Below, piece after piece: positions 1 to 10,116 of a stretch of 64,000 nucleotides of DNA; the first letter of the stretch is position 1, and the number at the start of each line of letters is the position of its first letter. Location: contig JAJGQC010000522.1 of assembly GCA_021014325.1 (NCBI GenBank), forward strand, positions 1 to 64,000. Reading direction: 5' to 3'. The stretch is from Plazaster borealis (taxonomy: Eukaryota; Echinodermata; Asteroidea; Forcipulatida; Labidiasteridae). The translations under genes and the position numbers were made by a program. The notes below the pieces were generated by a model that did no database searches, had not been told where the DNA came from, and saw nothing but the letters and a program-made list of their open reading frames with translations.

Positions 1-328
1 TTGTGGTAAAGATGGTAATATGTCTCTTTATACATTATGGGTAAGGAAAGGGATACACAAAATATGCAAATATCAATGTTCAAGTCTACCATTGGTATAT
101 TTATTATCCAACACAGCGGCATAGATGTAGGGTGATCATTCAATAAATGGCAACCCCTTCTTGTCTTCACACTTTTTGCGCGACTTCTTGAAGCTCATCT
201 TTTAGCAAAACTGCTGTAAAACTATTAAAAACAAAATCAGCAAACAACATATTAAAGATAATTAAATTTAAAAACAAAACATCTTACTTACAAACAAAAG
301 TCTGTTCTGTCTTTTCAGAGGTACTTAC
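1..328. other. No feature recognised
   Basis: AT-rich sequence with short polyA-like runs. I see no convincing coding exon, RNA gene or repeat boundary. A small direct duplication of about 35 bases straddles the right edge (around 290-350), repeating the splice-donor end of the next exon. Confidence 0.4.
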
Positions 329-586
329 AAACAAAAGTCTCTTCTGTCTTTTCATAGGTGGTGGTGACATCTGTGACAATGAAAAAGAAGCCCAACTGTC
401 TGATCCTGACAAAGAGGCTGCACTGGAAGCATCCCCTGATACTAGTGTGTCTAACACAGGTGCAACTTCACTTAAGTCCAAAGTGGAACTCAGCATTGAC
501 TGACAATCAAAAGAAGCCGTTTCCAGACCAAAGTCAGGCATATCCCTTGGTAGCTGAATTGGTATTGCTGTTACCCGAGGTCCAAA
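329..586 (-). CDS. Candidate internal exon of an unrecognised gene
   Basis: An 86-codon open segment on the minus strand is bounded by a good splice acceptor (TTGTACAG just above 586) and a good donor (GTAAGT just below 329), and begins and ends on codon boundaries. The encoded stretch is rich in Ser, Asp and Leu and ends in a basic patch (MKRQKR) like a nuclear localisation signal. I do not recognise the family. The complementary strand is also open and acidic, so the strand choice rests on the splice sites. The gypsy element at 691-7220 would sit in the intron just upstream. Confidence 0.35.
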
Positions 587-690
587 CTGTACAACAAAAT
601 TAAAGGGGCTAGATATATGATTAATTACTAAATTACCACTACTCCTTCTGCCAAATGAAAATGAAATTGTCTCAAAGAAAAGCATTGTAC

Positions 691-1045
691 TGTAACGTGG
701 TTATTTGTAGGTTCTTCTATTTCTGTTGCCAAACGCCTGACAGAAATATGGACAACGCAATCCGTTTATCACTTTTAACGAACACCAATCTTTATTCAAC
801 TTCAACAACACGTCTAGATACATCAAGCTCAAATCATCAACTATTGTTCACACAATCACGCCACCGCTATCCATTTCCGGCGTCGCTAACAAAAGACGTC
901 TATTTATAGAAACACCTGTTCAACACCTGTTGCGGAGTCACAGTTCACATGGAGTTCAACAGCAGATCCATTGTCCTACCCCGCCGGCGGAGTAATCCTC
1001 GCTCAGGCGGCATGGTCCTCCGGCGTCAACCAAGTCTCCGTCACA
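691..1045 (-). repeat. LTR (3' LTR of the minus-strand gypsy element)
   Basis: Direct repeat of 355 bp matching 6866-7220 with four substitutions (counted by eye: near 757, 782, 991 and 1005). The outer flank is GTAC. On the minus strand it is preceded by the purine-rich GGCGGGGATAG, a plausible polypurine tract. Confidence 0.95.
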
Positions 1046-1229
1046 CTATCCCCGCCTAAGTTCGGACATTATTCTCCTGAATAATGCGAGCTAACATTTT
1101 TATTTATTTTTTTAAACAACTGGGTGTGTATCCACAAGGAATGGTGATCAATGCTGAGATCGGTCCCCAATTTGGTTACTCAATTCAGCAATGATGCAAC
1201 AATCCATGAGGAAAACAACACAACAACTT

Positions 1230-1853
1230 TCAACGGAAACAAGACAAATGGGCAGTCCAATAATTAATTGTTTTCGTCACTTGTATGACCGTGTGCAACG
1301 CCTTCACGGTGCCAGGTTTTCCACATTGGGTCTGTAGGCTTATTCCAATGGAGTGCGTGTGTCTAATAGTGCGGATCCCGCCCTGGAGGTCTTCGGTGGT
1401 CTCTGACATGTCCGTCCCAAATTCTTCCGTCATGAGGACGGGGCCAGTTTGCACCCCAGTCTCGACAGTTGAAGGCCGGCGGTACTCCGGCGGAGGGTCG
1501 CACTCAGAAAGCCCAATGGTTTGTATGGATCGAGCAGTGTACCACAGACCATTACCGTACACTCTCATCCCGCTGCAGGCGCCGGCGGAGGAACTACCGG
1601 TGCTCTGGTTGGCTGCTACACTGCTCTCATTCCTAGGGCTGCTTGGTATTTCGTGTCCCGTGCTTCGGCGATGCCTGATTAAGTAATCCACCCGCCAATA
1701 CTTGTTGTCACATACCCCGCATGGGTATTTAGGTTCCCCATGGGCTGATTGTTCATGTCTGCGTTTGCTGGAGGCCGATTTGTAGAGGCTGCCACAAACC
1801 CGGCATACGAATTGTCCTTGTGTGTCCATGTTGGGAGCGTCTACAAATGACAT
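1230..1853 (-). CDS. C2H2 zinc-finger frame after the gypsy integrase
   Basis: A 207-codon frame with two C2H2-type fingers near its start: CRVCG...RRHEQSAH, then CGVCD...IRHRRSTGH. The rest is Ser/Thr/Glu-rich. It overlaps the end of the integrase frame in another register, lies inside the LTRs and is on the same strand, so it belongs to the retroelement. It may be reached by frameshifting or be the shifted C-terminus of Pol. Nucleic-acid binding is the likely role. It is not a host transcription factor, since it lies within the repeat boundaries. Confidence 0.65.
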   Translation of the reverse strand: MSFVDAPNMDTQGQFVCRVCGSLYKSASSKRRHEQSAHGEPKYPCGVCDNKYWRVDYLIRHRRSTGHEIPSSPRNESSVAANQSTGSSSAGACSGMRVYGNGLWYTARSIQTIGLSECDPPPEYRRPSTVETGVQTGPVLMTEEFGTDMSETTEDLQGGIRTIRHTHSIGISLQTQCGKPGTVKALHTVIQVTKTINYWTAHLSCFR

Positions 1854-2000
1854 GCTGACTGGTCAAAGTTGTAGGTGGGACTGATTCACGGTGACTCTCT
1901 GTGCGTTGTGAAGTAACCTGTTGGAGAAATCGTGCCGGTCTTCGCACCGCCCTACCACTCCTCGTTCGTGTGTTTATGCAGGGAGCTGCATTGGCGTCTG

Positions 2001-2136
2001 CACCGGCGGAGTTATACACACCGGCGGTGTCATCCACTCCGGCGGTGTCATCCACACCGGCGGAGCCGTCTGCACCGGCGGAGCCGTCCGCACCGGCGGA
2101 GCCGTCCTCACCGGCGGTGTCATCCATACCGGCGGC
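2001..2136. repeat. GC-rich coding minisatellite in the integrase tail
   Basis: Imperfect 15-18-bp units built on ACCGGCGGAGCCGTC and ACCGGCGGTGTCATC. On the element's coding strand they encode a Gly-Ala-Asp/Val-Ser/Thr-Ala-Gly repeat. The unit recurs at 3605-3670. Confidence 0.85.
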
Positions 2137-2291
2137 TTCAGTGGGTGAGCTGTTTGCGCATGTGGAGCTATTCTCACCACCGGCGACGGAGCTCTCCGTG
2201 ACAGTTGATCTCCCCGTCATTCCATCGGTTGCTCTGGGGAACAAGGCAGACATTGAAAATCCACAATTTTCAACAGTTGCTCCAATGCAGG

Positions 2292-3732
2292 GCTTCAATC
2301 TGTCTGCATGCACAACTTGTGGTCTTGCAAGGGGACTTTTCTGTGTGCGGTATACTACATCAGATAGTCTTGCTATGATCACGTAGGGTCCAGTCCAAGT
2401 TAAACTTATCTTTGGTGATCTCCCCTTTTTCCTGGCAATACTGTGCAGCCACACTACCGACCCTTTATCATACAGTTGTCGCTTGACGTCTCGATCGTAG
2501 TGTTTCTTTTGTCTTCGCATCTGTGTTTTCGCAGTGTCCCTAGCAACTTTATGCGCAAGTCTAAGGCGATGCTGCAATTTTTGAGCATACGCAGAACTGA
2601 ACAGGTTGTCATCCGGCACACCCGTCCCAACAAGAAGACCTACTGGCATGGATAGTTCTTGGCCCAACATCATTGCATTCGGAGTTTCCTTGGTCGTTTC
2701 ATGTTCAGAGGATCTGTATGCCATTGTGAGTAGGGCCAAATGCTCATCCCCATCCGTTTGTGATTGATCAACCCACAGGCTAAGCATGTTTTCAATAGTC
2801 CGGTTAAATCTCTCGATCATTCCATCAGATCTCGGATGATACGCTGTGGTCCGCGTCTTGGTGATCCCCAATCTAGTACACATTTCCCCAAAAAATGTAG
2901 ATTCAAAATCAAGTCCCTGATCTGAATGGAGTTCAAGGGGTACACCAAACCTCGCTACGAATTCCTCTACAAGCTTAGTAGCCACTGTAATCGCTTTGTG
3001 ATCAGGAAGGGGGTAGCATTCAGTCCATCTGGTGAAATAATCGCCACGACCATCACATACTTATTTCTACGATGAGATATGGGAAGTGGTCCCATTATGT
3101 CCACTGCAATTCTTTCCATTGGTACACCAACTTGGTAGTGGACCATCTCTGAACGCTTGGCTCCTGCCGGAGGCTTCCGTCTCTGACATTGTTGGCACTT
3201 TTCCACCCACCGCCGAGAATATTCTCTCATGGACTGCCAGTAAAAACTGCTTCAGCTTAATTTCGCAAATGTCTTTGTGACTCCCAAATGGCCGGCCGTC
3301 TTCTGGTCGTGAAAATGCATGAGAACAGTTGGTTGCAATTCAGGTGGCGTTATCACTCTAAGTCGTGACTGTTCAGTTGGTTTCTCCAGTTCCCAACGCA
3401 GATAGAGGACCCCTTGTTTCATTACCAGCTGCTCCCAGCGGGACCACCAGAATTTTACCCCTTTGCTGTGGGAGGACACCTTCTCCCAGGCTGGATGTCT
3501 TGTACATGCCTTCATCCACGTTAATACCTCGGCGAGATCACTGTCTTTACTCTGTGCCACTGCTATGCTTTCAAGGCTAAGCTCCGATTCGACGGTGTCA
3601 TTAGGACCGGCGGAGTTATCCACACCGGCGGAGCCGTCCGCACCGGCGGAACCGTCCGCACTGGCGGACCCTGACTGTTGGATGATTGACAGGACCACCT
3701 GTTGCCTACCACGAAGTTGCTCAATATTGAAT
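2292..3732 (-). pseudogene. Linker and integrase of the gypsy element
   Basis: A linker with an Ala/Gly/Ser/Asp repeat leads to the integrase zinc module (HFHDQKTAGHLG, then CQQCQRR) and the DDE core: VDIMGPLP (first Asp), LHSDQGLDFES (second Asp) and RSDGMIERFNRTIENML (Glu). A GPY/F-type module (LTWTGPYVI) closes it near 2,300. Single-base frame changes near 3,250 and 3,000 split it into three frames. The catalytic residues survive. Confidence 0.88.
3605..3670. repeat. Same GC-rich coding minisatellite in the RNase H-integrase linker
   Basis: About four copies of the ACCGGCGGAGCCGTCCGC-type unit, encoding the same Gly/Ala/Asp/Ser repeat as at 2001-2136. It is a separate expansion of one unit at a second site in the element. 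Confidence 0.8.
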
Positions 3733-5724
3733 TCAGTGCCTTTTTGGAATTTCATCTTCCCTGACTGCGTGACTGCACTCGGGGAAGCACTTTCTGGATA
3801 GGGCATCGGCATTCCCATGTTTGTTGCCAGAGCAATGTTCTATTGTAAAACTGTATATGGCCAGTTTCTGGAGCCACCGAGCGAGTTGTCCTTGTGGGTC
3901 CGCCACGCCATACAGCCATTTCAGCGGCCGATGATCCGTCCTGACTCGAAAGTGGGCCCCATACAGATAGTGGTGATACTTCCGAATAAAGAAAGTCAGC
4001 GCCAGCAGCTCCCGTCTTGTTACGCAATAGTTTCTCTCACTCTTGGTCAACGCTCTGCTACTGTATACCAGCACCCGCTCCTCCCCGTCCTGTAACTGTG
4101 AGAGAACGGTGCCGATAGCGAACCCACTGGCATCGGTGTCAAGAATAAATTCTGTCCCTTCCATAGGGTATGCAAGAATAGGTGTCGAAGTAAGACATTG
4201 TTTCAGAACCTCAAAGGCTTCTCGACACTTCTCAGTCCATCTTAGTTCTTTTCTCTGCTCTGTAAGTTGATGCAGTGGTCTAGCAATCTGGGCGAAACCC
4301 TTGATGAAGCGTCTATAATAAGACACGAGTCCAAGGAAGCTTCGTACGTCCGTTTTCGTCATTGGCTGTTGCCAGTCCTGAACAGCTTTGATTTTGTCGG
4401 GGTCTGTTGAAACTCCGTCCGCAGACACAACATGGCCAAGAAAAGCCACTTTTCGTTGAATCAGCTTACACTTTTTAGGTTTCAACTTCAGGTTTGCCTC
4501 TTGCAGTCTTTGCAGGACCGAGCGTAATCTCTTCATGTGATGTTGGAATGAAGTACCAAACACAATGATATCGTCGAGGTATAGTACAGCAACTTTCCAC
4601 TGAAGTCCTGCCAGCACTCGCTCCATCAATCGCTCGAAGGTTGACGGAGCGTTGCACAAACCAAAGGGCATCGTTACAAACTGAATGAGACCCCCACGGC
4701 CAGTACTGAAAGCTGTTTTCGGTCTGTCCTCCTCAGCCACTTCCACCTGCCAGTAGCCAAAGGCCAGGTCCAATGTAGAAAAGTATTTGGAGCCCGCCAA
4801 AGAATCCAAATTGTCATCAATGTGGGGGCAAAGGATGGGCATCTTTCAGAGTTACTGCGTTTAATTTTCTATAGTCTATGCACACTCTAGTGGACCCATC
4901 CTTTTTCTTTACAAGGACGATTGGAGAACACCAGGGACTTCCAGATGGCTCTATTACTCCTTGTGACAGCATCTTTTCCACCTCTCTGTCGGCCACTTCC
5001 CGCTGGTTTAGGGGTACTCTCCTTGGTCTCTGTCAAATAGGTGGAACATTTTCAGTCACGATGTGATGTTTTGTCTCTTTGTTTCTGCCGAGGTCCCCGT
5101 CGCCCTTGGAGAAGGCATCACTAAACCTCCTCAATATGGATGCAAGTTCACTCTGCTCCTCTATTGTCAACCCTTCACAGCTTGTTCGGAACAGTCCTTC
5201 AAGATGCTCAGGCACCTCAAACACATCCATATGGTCTCTTCCTTCTCCAGGTAACGCTGCTCTCACGATCTCCGTCCGTAACTGATCCTCACATACTGCA
5301 ACACTATCAACAGGTTCGAGGATGGCGACGTCTGTACCTTTCCACAACTGCTTGGGCTCTGTTGATAAGTTCATCAGTCTCACCGGAAGTTGTAAACCTC
5401 TGGTACCAACCAGAACGCTTGCAATAACAACCTCCTTGTCTTTGGAAACATCGTCTCTGTTCTGTAATACTCCCCAGGTTGGCAAAATCCCTTCAGGTTC
5501 ACTCATAACTTCACAACCCAAGATAACTTCGGTCAAGGGAGGCACAATCACGTTATCTGTGATTCCAACACGACATATGGACGGTTCTTGTGCACATGAT
5601 TGCATAGGGATCTTGAACTTTCCGACTTTCAAGCACTGGTCATCCCACTCTAATTGACACTTATGTTTCGTCATGAAGTCAAGTCCAAGCACAGCATCAT
5701 CATCAATGTCTGCAACCCATAGCA
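3733..5724 (-). pseudogene. Protease remnant, reverse transcriptase and RNase H of the gypsy element
   Basis: The segment starts with the C-terminal half of a retropepsin (an ILGLDF-like motif, here VLGLDFMTKH) but lacks the DTG active site. An RT follows with the conserved blocks [40 protein letters not shown] and the catalytic YLDDIIV. RNase H shows DTDASGFAIG, the E of RRELLAL and RTDHRPLKWL. An in-frame TGA at 5033-5035 sits where the family usually reads through PPIRQRPRR, and a one-base shift occurs near 4,835. The domains are recognisable but this copy cannot make an active Pol. Confidence 0.9.
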
Positions 5725-6864
5725 GTCTTTGTGTTACATTGGTTTTATTGTTAGGTTCAGATTTGTTTGTGTTGGAGTCCTGGCTTTGAACCTTACGGGA
5801 ATGGCCTACCTTCTCCGCCTTCATCCATGCTTCGGCTTCAGATACCATGTCAACTGCCTCATCCAGGGTCTTTGGCTTGCCCTGAAAGAGCGCTCGTTTA
5901 AGCTCTAAGTCATTGAGGGCATTCTTAAACTGTTCAACGGCAAAATCTTCATGGAATGCCAACCCACTCTTTGGGTATGCTCTCCGAACTAACTTTCGGA
6001 CAGCCTGCCCAAGCTCTGCTACACTCTCACCTGCTCGCCTTTTCCTGTTAGTCAGCTCAGCTCTATGGCGAACACGTTGGTTTTCCAAGCCGAATCGATG
6101 TTCCAGGGTATTCACAACTTCCTTGTAACTTGACTGTTGATGCGTCGACAGAGACCATGCTACCTCGAGAGCCTGACCTTTTAAGTGCGATCAGCAAGAA
6201 ATCGGCTTGTTCTGTCTCAGTCCAAGCATTCACTCTGGCAACTCTTTCAAAATGAGTGAGGTAATCTTCCACGCAGGAAGATCTGTCAAACTCTCGAGCC
6301 TTTATCCATAAGGGTACGACAGAGCCGTGTCCCCCGGTTGCAGGACACTGAGTCACCTGGATGACAGGAGTACCACTATGAGTGGTTTCCCTCTGTCTCC
6401 CAGGTTTCCTCGTCCACGCAACAGGGTCCATCTGCTCTGCCCACCACGGGGAGAAGGAACGGAGTTTCGCGGTGCTTCCTCGATCTATTGTCGGTCGACC
6501 CGTCACACTCCATTTCCCACTGTGTTTTCACATCACTAAGCAGACTTTCAAGCCGGGACTGTCGTTTCTTCAAACGGTTACCTCTTACAGCTGTGTCGGG
6601 TGACAAACGTACATGAGGAGTCGAAACCGGGGTAGGATTTCGGATCCCCGGTGTTGAAAGGAACGTCCCGTTGTAGCCAGAACTTCTGTCCCGCTGCTCA
6701 CATCCATTTCTCTCGTGATGGGTTGATGCTTGTAGCCGCTCAATATCCCGTGAGATCTCCTTCATAGCGTTCTCGATCTCCATCGTTGACATGTAGCTTG
6801 CCATGCCGTTGTTGTTGTTGAAAGGATTGTTCAGTTTCTGAAATAATCCCGTCGCTGCCACCAT
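5725..6864 (-). pseudogene. gag of the gypsy element, frameshifted
   Basis: Structural polyprotein region of the retrotransposon. Three overlapping frames carry the signal: an N-terminal segment with a basic coiled region, a middle segment with a gag-type motif (YLTHFERVARVN), and a C-terminal segment (LEHRFGLENQRVRHRAEL) typical of gypsy capsids. Frame changes near 6,400-6,500 and 6,115-6,180 break it. The expected CCHC zinc knuckle is missing: sequence passes from a gag linker straight into the end of the protease fold. Confidence 0.8.
6846..6863 (-). other. tRNA primer-binding site of the gypsy element
   Basis: Reading the minus strand inward from the 5' LTR, two bases precede TGGTGGCAGCGACGGG. 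It starts with TGG, as expected for the complement of a tRNA CCA end. The same TGGTGGCAGCG core lies at the matching place in the elements at 28.8 kb and 49.9 kb. The first ATG of the gag frame overlaps this site, so the true gag start may be a later ATG. Confidence 0.75.
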
Positions 6865-6865
6865 T

Positions 6866-7220
6866 TGTAACGTGGTTATTTGTAGGTTCTTCTATTTCTG
6901 TTGCCAAACGCCTGACAGAAATATGGACAACACAATCCGTTTATCACTTTTAACGAATACCAATCTTTATTCAACTTCAACAACACGTCTAGATACATCA
7001 AGCTCAAATCATCAACTATTGTTCACACAATCACGCCACCGCTATCCATTTCCGGCGTCGCTAACAAAAGACGTCTATTTATAGAAACACCTGTTCAACA
7101 CCTGTTGCGGAGTCACAGTTCACATGGAGTTCAACAGCAGATCCATTGTCCTACCCCGCCGGCGGCGTAATCCTCGCTCCGGCGGCATGGTCCTCCGGCG
7201 TCAACCAAGTCTCCGTCACA
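6866..7220 (-). repeat. LTR (5' LTR of the minus-strand gypsy element)
   Basis: Direct repeat of 355 bp, same length as 691-1045 and about 98.9% identical. The outer flank is GTAC. The primer-binding site follows two bases inside it on the minus strand. Confidence 0.95.
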
Positions 7221-7435
7221 GTACATTTAAATTGAAAGTAGTTTATATCACAACATTTTTACAAGTAAACTGATAACCATGCTTCTTACAATCACTTTTA
7301 CAGAAGTCTGTTTCATGTTTTCACCCCCCCCACCCCCCCCCCAAAAAAAAAATAAACACGAAACTGTCTGGAAGACAAAGTAATTTGACAAGCCACCCGA
7401 CAAATCTAGTGAGGAAAAAAATAATAATAATGGTT

Positions 7436-7552
7436 CAGTATTAAACATACCAGTACAAACCGACGACAACCTAGTTACCACCACTACACGCTTAGAGAAC
7501 TGCATCACTGATATTCAGCTATGGATGGCACAGAACAATCTCAAACTAAACT
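7436..7552 (+). pseudogene. L2/CR1-like non-LTR reverse transcriptase, 5' fragment
   Basis: A short open stretch encodes a block such as TTTRLENCITDIQLWMAQNN, typical of L2/CR1 RT just after the catalytic YADD box (compare the copy at 57-58.6 kb). It stops after NLKLN, where the frame meets unrelated repeat DNA, and resumes near 9,108. Confidence 0.6.
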
Positions 7553-9107
7553 AGACATTCAATTTTTGTTAATTACAAAAATTAGGTGTTCGTGAGTGAT
7601 GTCATCATGTATGATTGAATGAATTTGTGACGACACTTTTCCTTATTAATCCAATATTTTGTTCAGGAGTAGTTTTTTTCAATATAAAACTTTAACTTCC
7701 GGTTTGAACTGAAAGTCAAGGTCAAATGGGGTCACACTCTGTATATCGTTTTTAAAGTTGTTACATACTTTCCCAATGATGAATAGATTGTAAAAATCGA
7801 ATGAGTTGTTCAGAAGTTATGAGTTTTTGAAATACTAAATTTCAACTTCCGGTTTGAACCGAATTCAAGGTCAAACAGGGTCACACTTTGTGTAGTGCCT
7901 GTTCAGTATATTAAGACCTTTCAGATGATGTATAGATTGTAAATATCCAATGTGTGGTTCAGGAGTTATGACATTTTCAAATATTGAATTTTTTGCTAGT
8001 TGTTTCTTTGTATATTGCACAGTCACAACAAATGTATTCATACATGTAGCTGTACAGTACATACATTATTAGTCTTCAACTAGAGCATCTTGGAACCAAG
8101 ACTATACACAATGTTAACTCACTACACGTGCTACCCACATTGTCAGCGTGTGCGCAGGGCCTACATGTGTTAATACACTGTCGTGCCGTGCGTTGTCAAT
8201 GTGAGTCACGTCAAGAGACAAGTGCGCTTTAACCAACGTTGGCTTTAACGTCCGGTTTTGACCAGATGTTAAAGTCAAAATGTTGTCATTTGTGTGCAAA
8301 AGTTTGAGCAGGCTCAATTATCAATCACCTGATGCAAAAAAATTAATGAAGAAATACGTGATTTTGAGATACAAATTTTGTGATATTTTCAACTTCCGGT
8401 TTGAACCGGAAGTCAAGGTCAAATGGGGTCATGCTTTGTGTAACGTTTGATGAACCCTTAACAACCTATCCGATGATGTATAGATTGTAAAATTCCAACA
8501 TGTGGTTCATGAGTTATAATCTTTTTACAGATATTAAACTTTGATTCATTGTAATTCAATACCTGATGACGTCATCATGACATCATCAAGTTTGTGTCGT
8601 CTTGATATTGAGGTCTAATTACTTGGTGAGTTTCAATGTTCAATTTAATTTTAATCTTGAGTTATGCCCCGAAATTGATTTTTTTAAGAATAACAAACAA
8701 AGGCAAAATTTGACCTTCTGGTACGACCGGAAGCAAAGATCATATGATTTTTGTGTTAACTTTTGAAGTGTTGCCCCAGTCTTGATCTATCCGATGCCCA
8801 ATTATGAACATCACAGCTTTCAAATTGAAGGAGATACAGCGAATAGCAAATGGTCATTTTTCAACTTTAAAAACCCTTGTAATTCGACACCTGATGACGT
8901 CATGATGACGTCTTCAAAACTGTGCCTAATTCATATTGAGGTTCAATTGTTTGATGAGTTTCAGGGTTTAATTCAGTTTCAATCTTGAGTTATGCTCTAG
9001 AGAAAAGTTCTAGGGAAGAAGAAGAAGAAGAAGATGGAGAAGAAAAAAACAAAACGGAACAAAAACAAAGAGGTGTTCGTGCTTGTATTGCACGAAAACC
9101 TAATGAA
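7553..9107. repeat. Repeat insertion with AACTTCCGGTTTGAACC-type units
   Basis: About 1.55 kb of noncoding repeat separates two halves of one RT frame. It holds several diverged tandem units of 150-350 bp, each carrying CTTCCGGTTTGAACCG followed by AAGGTCAAATGGGGTCAC and a stretch like GATGTATAGATTGTAAA (near 7,690, 7,850, 8,390 and weaker later). A GAAGAAGAAG run lies near 9,015. No protein-coding signal is seen. Confidence 0.65.
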
Positions 9108-9837
9108 CAGAAATCTGAATTCAAACTCCTTGGATCTAAAGGAAAACTTAGTAAAATATCTACACGTCCAATCACAATCGGGGGGTCACAAATTGAACCA
9201 TCCCAGAAATGTTGTAATCTTGGTGTCGTCATAAAGTCAAATTTGAACCTCAATCAGCAGATATCTACAATATTAAGATCTATCAGATATCAGCTTCGTA
9301 ACTTGTCTCATATTCGCAAATCTCTGACCCTGAAAGCTACTGAAATACTTGTTCACGCACTCATTTCTTCACGTTTGGATTTCTGTAACGCTCTCCTTAT
9401 TAACCTTCCTGACAACCAAATAAATCGCCTTCAACGACTGCAAAACTCAGCCGCCAGACTGGTCACACTTACTTGACCCATGTCACACATCTCTCCAATC
9501 TTACAAGCTCTTCATTGGCTCCCGGTTCATGAACGCATCTATTTGAAGGTTCTGCTCCTCATCTATCATTCAATACATGGCACATCTCCTAGATACATCC
9601 AGGATTCAATACAGCTAAGTGTTTCTACAAGACAGCTTCGCTCTACAAACACCATGCTCCTCAACATCCCTCGCTCCAAACACACCTGGGGAGACCGTTC
9701 CTTTTCACATGCTGGACCATCTCTTTGGAATGCTTTTCCACTGAACCTCAGACTAGTAGACACTCTCTCCAGCTTCAAAACTAACTTGAAAATGTACTTG
9801 TTCAGTTGTAGCTTTAAGTACCGTCATTAGCAGAGTT
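9108..9837 (+). pseudogene. L2/CR1-like non-LTR reverse transcriptase, 3' fragment
   Basis: This is the C-terminal thumb/connection part of an L2/CR1-type RT: CNLGVVIKSNLNLNQQ, LVHALISSRLDFCNALL, RLQRLQNSAARLV, LHWLPVHERIYLKVLLL and a GDRSFSHAGPSLWNAFP end, all standard for this clade. A stop at 9474-9476 lies just after the NSAARLV block. It ends with a short 3' UTR reading GGCGCACTACAAATGTCC and an ATT microsatellite tail. Confidence 0.85.
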
Positions 9838-9892
9838 CTTTTTCTATGCGCCAGGAGTGTCTTTCTGACAGATATGGCGCACTACAAATGTC

Positions 9893-9915
9893 CATTATTA
9901 TTATTATTATTATTT
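9893..9915 (+). repeat. (ATT)n tail of the L2/CR1-like element
   Basis: A run of seven to eight ATT units directly after the GCGCACTACAAATGTCC 3' end, marking the 3' terminus of the non-LTR element. Confidence 0.8.
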
Positions 9916-10116
9916 TAACAGTATCATCATACAAGGTTATATGGTGTTATGATGTACCACGAAGAGTCATCCTTACCACTGCACTTAGTTGCATGGAATG
10001 GTCTGCACAAGAGAAGTTCTTTGGGCTGTTTGATGAAAATACTTTCAGACTCTTCCAAAGCAAAAGAGTGTCTATGCCTGTTGTAATACTTGGTATGCCA
10101 TGACCGTAGGACAAAG

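Larger units (their letters stand above)
691..7220 (-). mobile_element. Full-length Ty3/gypsy LTR retrotransposon, coding-defective
   Basis: Two 355-bp direct repeats (691-1045 and 6866-7220) bound a 6,530-bp element transcribed on the minus strand. The termini read TG...CA, and GTAC occurs on both outer sides (687-690 and 7221-7224) as a 4-bp target duplication. The internal order is primer-binding site, gag, protease remnant, reverse transcriptase, RNase H, integrase with a GPY/F-type module, then an extra C2H2 zinc-finger frame before the 3' LTR. That is Ty3/gypsy (Metaviridae) order. Several frameshifts, a TGA before the RT and a deletion of the protease core make this copy non-autonomous, although the LTRs differ at only 4 of 355 positions. 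Confidence 0.95.

Noticed and set aside
358..603. Plus-strand acidic frame over the candidate exon
   Set aside because: No splice or start context on that strand as good as the acceptor and donor pair on the minus strand, though it cannot be fully excluded.
1921..2201. Several plus-strand frames rich in TGG or HRR repeats
   Set aside because: Shadows of the coding minisatellite in the minus-strand integrase tail.
7321..7352. Mixed C and A homopolymer run as a polypurine tract of the adjacent gypsy element
   Set aside because: It lies outside the LTR and its GTAC duplication, so it is flanking DNA.
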